From: Bacteroidales bacterium
Lineage (GTDB): Bacteria > Bacteroidota > Bacteroidia > Bacteroidales > UBA7960
Reading direction: 5' to 3'
Assembly (NCBI GenBank): GCA_007132395.1
Contig: SLOR01000367.1
Span: 1-5,076 of the forward strand
Length of the DNA stretch: 5,076 bases
Made by a program: the position numbers and the translations under genes. Position 1 is the first letter of the stretch. Each line of letters starts with the position of its first letter. The notes under the pieces are model-generated. The model was not told where the DNA came from, searched no databases, and was given only the letters and a program-made list of their open reading frames with translations. Below, piece by piece: positions 1 through 5,076 of this stretch.

Positions 1-692
1 AACTGGAAAAACAATATAGCGGACAAACCGCACTCAACATCCCCTCACTGAAAATAGAACAGGGAGAGCTGGTGGGCATCGTGGGCAACAACGGAGCAGG
101 AAAAACCACCCTGCTGAGGCTTACCCTCGACCTCATTGAAGCTACAGAGGGGTACGTGCAGATAGGCGATGAAAAGGTAAACGATAGCACCCATTGGAAA
201 CGACACACAGGAAGTTTTCTCGACGAAGGTTTTCTTATTGGTTTTCTTACACCCCGGGAGTATTTTCATTTTAACGGGGAAGTTTACGGACTATCACCGC
301 AACAGGTAGATGAGAACCTTGAGCAGTACCGACGCTTCCTGGGTGAAGAAATAATGGATACCGACAAATACATAAGGCAACTTTCCACAGGAAATAAACA
401 AAAGGTAGGCATTGCGGCCGCCATGCTGCCCAAGCCCTCGCTACTGCTGCTCGATGAACCCTTTAACTTTCTCGACCCCAGCTCACAGCTTATCATCCGC
501 AACCTTATCAAAGAGGAGAATGAGCGCCGCGGCACAACTATGCTGATTTCCAGCCATAACATCAATCACCTGTCTGGAATTTGTCAGCGGGTAATTCTGC
601 TGGAAAAAGGGCTAATCATTAAAGATATCCGTCCTGATGCCAATGGGGGATTGGATGAGGTGGAAAGGTACTTTGCCTCGCAGGCCGAGTAG
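1..692 (+). CDS. ABC transporter ATP-binding protein, 5'-truncated by window edge
   Basis: This is the nucleotide-binding subunit of an ABC transporter, probably of the ABC-2 exporter type, which hydrolyses ATP at the cytoplasmic face to drive a membrane permease. The reading frame is open from base 3, so the true start lies left of the window; the GTG at 72 is internal, because family-typical sequence (LEKQYSGQTALNIPSLKIEQ) precedes it. 229 residues are visible. They show Walker A GNNGAGKT (visible residues 28-35), signature LSTGN (127-131), Walker B LLLLDEP (147-153), D-loop FLDP and the switch histidine in SSHN (His185). The Q-loop region reads SFLDEGFL, with no glutamine where one is usual. 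Only a few residues seem to be missing at the N-terminus. No permease gene is visible here; it probably lies upstream, perhaps a DUF5687-type partner as I recall for similar Bacteroidota ATPases (inference). The substrate cannot be told. Confidence 0.93.
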   Translation, partial: LEKQYSGQTALNIPSLKIEQGELVGIVGNNGAGKTTLLRLTLDLIEATEGYVQIGDEKVNDSTHWKRHTGSFLDEGFLIGFLTPREYFHFNGEVYGLSPQQVDENLEQYRRFLGEEIMDTDKYIRQLSTGNKQKVGIAAAMLPKPSLLLLDEPFNFLDPSSQLIIRNLIKEENERRGTTMLISSHNINHLSGICQRVILLEKGLIIKDIRPDANGGLDEVERYFASQAE

Positions 693-696
693 GGTT

Positions 697-1953
697 TTAA
701 AATTCCTGCTTTACCTCTACTACCTTGTACACCTTATCGCCACGCCTTACCAGCTCAGGGGTTTTGAAAGAGCACATCTCTCCTTTGCGGGTTTGTGGTA
801 CGGGCTTTAAATCCACGCGGATTTCACCGGGCTGCATTTCCAGCACACCAGTGGTAGGGCCGGTAATATATATATCATCTTCAGGGGTCAACTCACCGGT
901 TTCCATTTTCACTTCGGCCACGCCCATTTTTGTGAAATAGTTGGTTATTTTGCCCACATATACCTTTTTATGGGTTGCCAGCGAACCGTATTGTTCTGTC
1001 CACTCACCCAGTTTACGCCCCAGGTAGTAGCCATCCCAGAATCCGCGGTTGTACACTTTTTTGAGTTGCTGCATCCAGCCCTCAACTTTTACAGGATCGA
1101 AAGTCCCTTGCACACAAGCATCAGCCGCTTCGCGATACACGCGGGTAACAGTTTTTACATATTCCGGTCCGCGGCCCCGGCCTTCAATTTTAAAAACCCG
1201 TACCCCGGCCATCACAATCTTGTCCATAAAGGGAAGGGTGCAAAGATCTTTGGGCGACATGATATACTGGTTTTCCACGTCTAGTTCAAATTCACCCTCC
1301 TTGTCTTTCACCGTGTATCCTCTTCGGCACAACTGCAGGCAGGCCCCGCGGTTGGCAGAATAATTCATATTATCAAGGCTGAGGTAGCATTTGCCGCTAA
1401 CAGCCATGCACAAAGCCCCGTGTACAAATACTTCTATCTGCACCAGTTCTCCTGAGGGTCCTTTTATCTGCTGCTTTCCAATTCCTTTTACAATATCTGC
1501 CACCTGTTGCAGGCTGAGTTCGCGGGCGGTAACCATCACATCGGCAAAACGGCTGAAAAACTTCACCGCCTGCAGATTGGTAATATTGCATTGGGTGGAA
1601 ATATGCACCTCCACTCCCTGGCTATGGGCATAATCTATCACACTCAAATCGGAAGCAATGATGGCAGAAATGCCTGCCTGTTTTGCCCTTTGCACCGTAG
1701 TCTGCATCTCTACCATTTCTTCATCGTAGATGATGGTGTTCAGGGTAAGATAGGTCTTCACGTTATTTTTTCGGGCGATATCAACGATTTCATCCAGGTC
1801 GTCAAGGCTGAAGTTTTGCGAGGACCGAGAACGCATGTTGAGCTTACCCACTCCGAAATATACTGAATCGGCACCGCCTTGTATGGCAGCCATAAGGGAT
1901 TCGAAAGACCCTACCGGCGACATTATTTCGATGCTTTTTATATTGTTTTCCAT
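697..1953 (-). CDS. Peptidase U32 family protein, probable TrhP-like RNA hydroxylation enzyme
   Basis: This 418-residue protein has an N-terminal TIM-barrel-like U32 domain (about 1-320) and a C-terminal beta-barrel extension (about 330-415). It contains the full U32 signature, EVFVHGALCMAVSGKCYLS at 174-192. Cys182, Cys189, Cys205, Cys209 and Cys238 (in SPKDLC) match the cysteine pattern that ligates a 4Fe-4S cluster in the U32 proteins UbiU, TrhP and RlhA. Family members are often labelled collagenase-like, but the characterised bacterial enzymes hydroxylate tRNA U34 (TrhP), 23S rRNA (RlhA) or ubiquinone precursors (UbiU/V). The length is close to that of Bacillus TrhP2 and E. coli TrhP, so ho5U34 formation in tRNA is the best guess. 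I chose the ATG at 1953 because MENNIKSIEIMSPVGSFE is the typical family N-terminus; an ATG at 2010 would add 19 unlikely residues. The gene ends 4 bases from the convergent ABC gene. Confidence 0.93.
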   Translation of the reverse strand: MENNIKSIEIMSPVGSFESLMAAIQGGADSVYFGVGKLNMRSRSSQNFSLDDLDEIVDIARKNNVKTYLTLNTIIYDEEMVEMQTTVQRAKQAGISAIIASDLSVIDYAHSQGVEVHISTQCNITNLQAVKFFSRFADVMVTARELSLQQVADIVKGIGKQQIKGPSGELVQIEVFVHGALCMAVSGKCYLSLDNMNYSANRGACLQLCRRGYTVKDKEGEFELDVENQYIMSPKDLCTLPFMDKIVMAGVRVFKIEGRGRGPEYVKTVTRVYREAADACVQGTFDPVKVEGWMQQLKKVYNRGFWDGYYLGRKLGEWTEQYGSLATHKKVYVGKITNYFTKMGVAEVKMETGELTPEDDIYITGPTTGVLEMQPGEIRVDLKPVPQTRKGEMCSFKTPELVRRGDKVYKVVEVKQEF

Positions 1954-1960
1954 AATTTTG
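1953..1960 (+). promoter_or_regulatory. Weak candidate -7 element for the 2060-3321 gene pair
   Basis: The plus strand reads TAATTTTG, matching TAnnTTTG, about 100 bases upstream of the ATG at 2060. It overlaps the start codon of the divergent U32 gene. The only upstream -33-like sequence is TTTCG at 1926-1930, which is poorly spaced (22 bases). If real, the two divergent transcripts would overlap at their 5' ends. Confidence 0.18.
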
Positions 1961-2029
1961 CAGAAATAAAAATGAAAAGGCTTTTTGCAGGAATTGCCCC
2001 GGCACAACACGGAGTATGCAATTACATCA

Positions 2030-2037
2030 CAAAGTTA
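2030..2037 (-). promoter_or_regulatory. Candidate -7 element for the U32 gene
   Basis: On the minus strand this reads TAACTTTG, an exact match to the Bacteroidota -7 consensus TAnnTTTG. It lies 76 bases upstream of the U32 start codon at 1953. No good TTTG -33 element sits 19-21 bases further upstream, so the assignment rests on one short motif in the right intergenic region. Confidence 0.3.
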
Positions 2038-2059
2038 CAAGCTTTCAACGATTATCGTA

Positions 2060-2599
2060 ATGAAGAAAAAAACCATTTATCTGCTCCTGGGTTTAACTGT
2101 TGCCGTGTTGGGTACACGATGCACCCACCCACGGCATGAGATGGCCGAAGCCGACCGCACGAGTATGCAAGGGCTGCGATTGTTTTTTGAGCAGGAGCAA
2201 TACTGGATGGAGGCGTTGAAAAGCATAGACAAACCAAAAGCGGAAGAAGCAATGGATTCCATGAGTAAAATTATCAGTACTACCCTGTCCTCTTTTAACC
2301 GGTTTCCCATATCGCAAAATGATAGCCTGTATTTTGAAAAAACAGTATCCCTGTTCCGTTATCTTGAAAGCCTGAATGATACACTTTATCCTACCATCAC
2401 CCGAAAAGCTTTTTTGCCCGAAAGGGAATATACCTACCGGGAGGATGAATACATCGCACAACTAAGCAGCAGAACTGACAGCACTTTGGGTTACAAACTG
2501 AAGGCTGTCCGGCAAGCGAGGAAGCAGATGCTCAACAGGTTTGATTTGCTGCCATCAGCAGCTGATGACGACATTATTGAAACACAATATGACTTTTAA
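2060..2599 (+). CDS. Hypothetical small envelope protein, possible lipoprotein
   Basis: I do not recognise this 179-residue protein. The N-terminus, MKKKTIYLLLGLTVAVLGTRC, is a basic n-region followed by a hydrophobic stretch ending at a cysteine (residue 21), the layout of a lipoprotein signal. However, the residue before the cysteine is Arg, where signal peptidase II normally needs Gly, Ala or Ser, so lipidation is uncertain. The rest is hydrophilic and probably helical, with charged and Ser/Thr-rich segments, no further membrane span and no motif I can name. The in-frame ATG at 1985 would add 25 residues ahead of the signal sequence and bury it, so I chose 2060. The gene lies 23 bases before lipB on the same strand and is likely cotranscribed with it. 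Nothing in the sequence suggests a direct role in lipoate metabolism. Confidence 0.75.
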   Translation: MKKKTIYLLLGLTVAVLGTRCTHPRHEMAEADRTSMQGLRLFFEQEQYWMEALKSIDKPKAEEAMDSMSKIISTTLSSFNRFPISQNDSLYFEKTVSLFRYLESLNDTLYPTITRKAFLPEREYTYREDEYIAQLSSRTDSTLGYKLKAVRQARKQMLNRFDLLPSAADDDIIETQYDF

Positions 2600-2622
2600 C
2601 CCCTGTCAATATATCCTATACG

Positions 2623-3321
2623 ATGAATAAAACTACAACTTTCCGCGATTTGGGCCCTATGGAATACCAGGCCGCCTGGGATTACCAGGAAAAACTCTTT
2701 AACGAGATAATCGGCATCAAGCTGACCAATCGCAGCAATAACACCCAACATCCCACCCCCAATCATCTTTTATTTGTTGAGCACCCCCATGTTTACACCC
2801 TGGGAAAAAACGGCTCAGAAAACAACCTGCTTATCAACCATCTGCAGTTGCAAAATCATGAAGCCACTTTTGTAAAAACCGACCGCGGCGGCGATATCAC
2901 CTACCACGGCCCCGGCCAGATTGTGGGTTATCCCATTCTTGACCTTGACAACTTTTTCCCCGACATACACAAGTATGTAGCTTACCTGGAAGAAGCCGTT
3001 ATACGCACCATTGCAGAATACGGCATTACCGGCGACCGGCTCAAAGGTGCCAGTGGTGTATGGCTCGACCACGATAAGCCAGGCAAGGCACGCAAAATTT
3101 GCGCCATCGGCATCCGCACCAGCCGCTGGGTTACCATGCACGGCTTTGCCTTCAACGTAAATACAGAACTGCGGTATTTTGATTTTATCAACCCCTGCGG
3201 TTTCACCGATAAAAAAGCCACCTCTATGCAAATGGAACTAGGCAAAGACATTGACATAGAAGAAGTAAAAACAAAACTAAAAGGGCACCTGGCAGCACTG
3301 TTTGAAATGGAGTTAATATAG
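2623..3321 (+). CDS. lipB: Lipoyl(octanoyl) transferase LipB
   Basis: LipB moves the octanoyl group from octanoyl-acyl carrier protein to a specific lysine on lipoyl carrier domains (E2 subunits of pyruvate and 2-oxoglutarate dehydrogenases, and the glycine-cleavage H protein). This is the first step of endogenous lipoate synthesis, before sulfur insertion by LipA, and takes place in the cytoplasm. The 232-residue product carries the family signature RGGDITYHGPGQ (88-99). It also has the catalytic pair: Lys158 in ARKICAIGIR, and the thioester-forming Cys192 in INPCG, equivalent to E. coli Lys135 and Cys169. The length is slightly above the E. coli enzyme (213 residues); part of the difference is a polar stretch at about 33-47. 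The ATG at 2623 gives a normal N-terminus. No lipA gene is in the window. The gene follows the small hypothetical gene by 23 bases and probably shares its transcript. Confidence 0.97.
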   Translation: MNKTTTFRDLGPMEYQAAWDYQEKLFNEIIGIKLTNRSNNTQHPTPNHLLFVEHPHVYTLGKNGSENNLLINHLQLQNHEATFVKTDRGGDITYHGPGQIVGYPILDLDNFFPDIHKYVAYLEEAVIRTIAEYGITGDRLKGASGVWLDHDKPGKARKICAIGIRTSRWVTMHGFAFNVNTELRYFDFINPCGFTDKKATSMQMELGKDIDIEEVKTKLKGHLAALFEMELI

Positions 3322-3352
3322 GCCTACTGCATGGCCGGGAGAGGTGAAAAAC

Positions 3353-3384
3353 TTTGCAGCCTCAGCGAAATTTGTTTACATTTA
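3353..3384 (+). promoter_or_regulatory. Candidate Bacteroidota-type promoter for the FISUMP gene
   Basis: TTTG at 3353-3356 is followed after 20 bases by TACATTTA at 3377-3384, which matches seven of eight positions of the TTTG / TAnnTTTG consensus with acceptable spacing. Transcription would begin near 3390, leaving a leader of about 20 bases before the ATG at 3413. This favours that ATG over the upstream GTG at 3344, which would lie outside the transcript. Confidence 0.4.
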
Positions 3385-3412
3385 CTTATTGATAACCCTT
3401 ATCCCGAAACGC

Positions 3413-3913
3413 ATGGAGCTTGAAAATTATCTTCCCCTGGAGCTGGGAGGCAAAGAATATCCCGTTGTGAAAGTGGGAACCCAATTGTGGATGGCCGAAA
3501 ACCTGGCACTGCTCACCCCGGGCAGTTGGTTTTATGAAGACAACGCAATGTACGGTGAAAAATTCGGGCGTTTATACACCTGGCAAGCCGCCATGGAAGC
3601 CTGCCCTAAAGGGTGGAAACTCCCCTCGCAGGACGACTGGAGCCTTCTGCTAGAGGCCCTGGGTGGAGAGGAGGCAGCATGGAGTAAGATGATGCCGGGG
3701 GGAGCCTCGGGCCTAAATATCCTGTTTGCAGGATACCGCAATATCAAAGGCGTTTTTATGAGTGTTGACCGTGCCGCCGACTTCTGGACATCCACCGAAG
3801 CAGGCGATGCCAATGCATGGCTCAGGTATCTTATCCATAAGAAAGAAAAAGTACACCATATTATTGATGATAAAAACTGTGGCTTTTCTGTAAGATACAT
3901 TAAGAAGGACTGA
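3413..3913 (+). CDS. FISUMP domain-containing protein
   Basis: This 166-residue protein is essentially a single FISUMP domain (Fibrobacter succinogenes major paralogous domain, TIGR02145), a family widespread in Bacteroidota and Fibrobacteres with no established biochemical function. Recognisable blocks, in order, are VGTQLWMAENL (21-31), YTWQAAMEACPKGWKLPSQDDW (55-76, the GW-LP-W core), SGLNILFAGYR (99-109), FWTSTE (124-129) and the closing GFSVRYI (157-163). Many relatives are secreted or lipid-anchored, but this product has no signal peptide from the ATG at 3413. An in-frame GTG at 3344 would add 23 residues with a hydrophobic stretch (FVYIYLLITLIP) that could pass for a signal, so localisation is open. 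I prefer 3413 because a promoter-like sequence sits between the two starts. The gene is 91 bases downstream of lipB, on the same strand, and may be transcribed separately. Confidence 0.88.
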   Translation: MELENYLPLELGGKEYPVVKVGTQLWMAENLALLTPGSWFYEDNAMYGEKFGRLYTWQAAMEACPKGWKLPSQDDWSLLLEALGGEEAAWSKMMPGGASGLNILFAGYRNIKGVFMSVDRAADFWTSTEAGDANAWLRYLIHKKEKVHHIIDDKNCGFSVRYIKKD

Positions 3914-4091
3914 CGAGCCTTTCGACAGCAAGCTTAGAGCCATGCCAAAGAATGCTTCCACAGATACATAAAAGCATCACAATCTGCGCTCAGCGCCGAT
4001 AGCATATCATTATAGGGGATAAAGATTTTTTTAGGGAAGCGTGTAATGAATTTGCATCTTAAACGTCAAATCAGTTAAACATCAATGCTAC
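3914..4091 (+). other. 178-base intergenic region ahead of the sigma factor gene
   Basis: This is the longest gap in the window. It holds a weak inverted repeat (ATGCTT at 3952-3957 against AAGCAT at 3972-3977, 14-base loop) and a short GC-rich palindrome, GCGCTCAGCGC, at 3986-3996. Neither is followed directly by a T-run, so neither is a convincing intrinsic terminator; the T-run at 4026-4032 is isolated. No tRNA, small ORF with coding character or recognised riboswitch was seen. The control region of the sigma factor operon should be here. Confidence 0.6.
4047..4054 (+). promoter_or_regulatory. Weak candidate -7 element for the sigma factor operon
   Basis: TGAATTTG matches TAnnTTTG at seven of eight positions and lies 37 bases before the GTG start at 4092. 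The -33 side is only a T-run (4026-4032) at less than ideal spacing. An ECF-dependent autoregulatory promoter, if one is present, would have a different and unknown sequence. Confidence 0.2.
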
Positions 4092-4577
4092 GTGGCGGAA
4101 AAAGATTTTGTTGAAACCATTGAAACCCACAGGGGAATAATTTTTAAAGTCTGCAAGATGTATTGTCCGCTGGATGAAGATTGTGATGATCTTTACCAGG
4201 ACATCGTCGCGCAGCTGTGGAAGGCCTGGGGAGGCTTTAGGGGGGAAGCAAAAATCAGCACCTGGATATATCGCATAGCCTTAAACACGGCCATATCAGG
4301 ATTCAGAAAGCAGAAACGAAACCCGCTTCAGCATTCTGTTACGGCTGATAATATTTCGTTATCGTACGAAGACGGGCGCCAGCGCAAAGAGGAAATGGAG
4401 ATGCTGCACGCGGCCATTACCCAGCTTTCGGAAGTAGAAAAGGCCATGGTAATGCTTTACCTGGACGAGGTGGGTTACGAGGAAATAGCCGATGTTATGG
4501 GTATAACCCAAAACAACGTGCGGGTAAAAATGCTGCGCATACGCGAGAAACTGAAAAAAATTCTTGAACAACAATAG
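4092..4577 (+). CDS. ECF-type RNA polymerase sigma-70 family factor
   Basis: This 161-residue protein has the two-domain layout of an extracytoplasmic-function sigma factor, which directs RNA polymerase to a small set of promoters. Region 2 spans about 13-76: the core-binding helix around DDLYQDIVAQLWKAW (32-46) and the -10-recognition helix with STWIYRIALNTAISGFRK (56-73). A variable linker (77-100) leads to region 4 (about 103-158), whose helix-turn-helix reads YEEIADVMGITQNNVRVKML (129-148). The length is typical. The start is GTG: the frame is closed by a TGA at 4047 and no ATG or other usual start lies between. An ATG at 4085 is out of frame and opens a 9-codon ORF across the start. The gene is followed after 10 bases by a membrane protein gene, the arrangement usual for a sigma factor and its regulator. 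Target genes and signal cannot be told. Confidence 0.93.
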   Translation: MAEKDFVETIETHRGIIFKVCKMYCPLDEDCDDLYQDIVAQLWKAWGGFRGEAKISTWIYRIALNTAISGFRKQKRNPLQHSVTADNISLSYEDGRQRKEEMEMLHAAITQLSEVEKAMVMLYLDEVGYEEIADVMGITQNNVRVKMLRIREKLKKILEQQ

Positions 4578-4587
4578 CGTTTATTTT

Positions 4588-5076
4588 ATGGACGAGTTCA
4601 ATCAACTAAAGAAAATGTGGAACCGCTCTTACGGGCAGAATCCCGAGGGGCCCGGCAGGGAAGAAATCATGCGGATGCTCAGGGCTAAATCATCGGGGCC
4701 AGCCGATAAGCTCAAAAGGAGCCTGCGCATTGAAATCGGAGCCATTTTGATGGCTATTCCTCTGCTGGTGGCCATCATGTTCAGGATGCCCGAACCCTAT
4801 TTTATTTTCAACACGGGCATTCTTATCCTTGCCTTTACAGGCTCCCTGGTATATTATTACCGCAACCTCCGTCTACTTACAAACATCTGGAACAAAAGCC
4901 AGGACAACATTCGCAATTCTATCCAAAGCACCCTGATGCTTTTCCGCTTTTTCCGCAAAATATATTTCTGGCTCAACATTGTACTGTTCCCTTTCGGCGT
5001 TTACTTTGGCTATATCATTGGCTTCGGACTGGGCTCCGGCGGGCGGAAAGCTACCTTTTTCGATATCCCCGACTCC
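4588..5076 (+). CDS. Putative membrane protein, possible sigma-factor partner, 3'-truncated by window edge
   Basis: An ATG at 4588 opens a frame that stays open to the window edge (163 residues visible). The start is MDEFNQLKKMWN, a soluble, charged N-terminal segment of about 45 residues. Three hydrophobic stretches follow: about 48-65 (around GAILMAIPLLVAIMF), 72-90 (around FNTGILILAFTGSLVYYY) and 125-148 (around WLNIVLFPFGVYFGYIIGFG). The region between the second and third is polar and basic. The 10-base gap after the sigma gene makes cotranscription very likely, and membrane proteins in this position often act as anti-sigma factors (inference from context). The visible N-terminus lacks the HxxxCxxC zinc motif of ZAS-type anti-sigma factors, so the function is unproven. 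I do not recognise a named family. The gene continues beyond the window. Confidence 0.85.
   Translation, partial: MDEFNQLKKMWNRSYGQNPEGPGREEIMRMLRAKSSGPADKLKRSLRIEIGAILMAIPLLVAIMFRMPEPYFIFNTGILILAFTGSLVYYYRNLRLLTNIWNKSQDNIRNSIQSTLMLFRFFRKIYFWLNIVLFPFGVYFGYIIGFGLGSGGRKATFFDIPDS

Noticed and set aside
688..721. Bidirectional terminator between the ABC and U32 genes
   Set aside because: The possible stem is only five base pairs with a loop of 24 bases and no clear T-run in the right place; TTTTAAAA at 695-702 is self-complementary but cannot form a hairpin.
1507..1866. Plus-strand open frame of 119 codons opposite the U32 gene
   Set aside because: It lies wholly inside the U32 coding region on the other strand, has no recognisable domain or promoter, and the U32 protein has full family motifs across the same bases.
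1954..2010. Upstream ATG at 2010 as the start of the U32 protein
   Set aside because: The added 19 residues (beginning MLCRGNSCKK) precede the conserved N-terminus and have no family counterpart; the stretch is better explained as a 5' leader.
2093..2461. Minus-strand open frame of 122 codons opposite the hypothetical gene
   Set aside because: The plus-strand gene has a plausible signal sequence and sits correctly ahead of lipB. The minus frame shows low-complexity, Phe-rich content and no motif. The plus gene is itself unrecognised, so this is the least certain of the shadow rejections.
2815..3231. Minus-strand open frame of 138 codons opposite lipB
   Set aside because: It is a shadow of lipB, whose signature and catalytic residues span exactly these bases.
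3532..3900. Minus-strand open frame of 122 codons opposite the FISUMP gene
   Set aside because: The FISUMP blocks on the plus strand account for this region, and the minus frame has no domain.
3986..3996. GC palindrome GCGCTCAGCGC as a terminator or operator
   Set aside because: As a hairpin it has only a 4-pair stem with a 3-base loop and no following T-run. A single short palindrome without a second copy is not enough to call an operator.
1..5076. A defence island, prophage, transposon or CRISPR-type system
   Set aside because: No transposase, integrase, nuclease, reverse transcriptase, direct-repeat array or terminal inverted repeats were seen; all genes fit housekeeping or common regulatory families.

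Overview
The window looks like an ordinary chromosomal stretch from a member of the Bacteroidota. The evidence is a FISUMP-domain protein, weak or absent Shine-Dalgarno sequences, AT-rich leaders, candidate promoters resembling the phylum's TTTG / TAnnTTTG consensus, and an ABC ATPase of a type I associate with this phylum. Genus cannot be fixed from the sequence. I see no mobile element, CRISPR array, tRNA or rRNA gene, and gene density is high: the largest gap is 178 bases.

Layout. (1) Positions 1-692, plus strand: the 3' part of an ABC-2-type ATPase gene. (2) Positions 697-1953, minus strand: a U32-family protein, probably an iron-sulfur RNA hydroxylation enzyme (TrhP-like) and not a protease. 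It converges on the ABC gene with only 4 bases between the stops. (3) A 106-base divergent intergenic region separates it from a plus-strand pair: a small putative envelope protein of unknown function (2060-2599) followed 23 bases later by lipB, octanoyltransferase (2623-3321). (4) Positions 3413-3913: a short stand-alone FISUMP-domain protein, with its own candidate promoter. (5) After a 178-base gap, an ECF-type sigma factor with a GTG start (4092-4577) and, 10 bases on, a membrane protein with three predicted membrane segments that runs off the right edge (4588-5076) and is a candidate membrane partner of the sigma factor.

How the genes work together. lipB makes octanoylated carrier domains for the lipoate-dependent dehydrogenases. 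The U32 protein probably modifies RNA. The ABC ATPase would drive a membrane exporter. These look like unrelated housekeeping units lying side by side. The only pair whose arrangement suggests direct functional coupling is the sigma factor with its downstream membrane protein. I found no convincing undescribed system. The points most worth a second look are that sigma/membrane pair, the start-site questions at the sigma and FISUMP genes, and the noncanonical lipobox of the small envelope protein.
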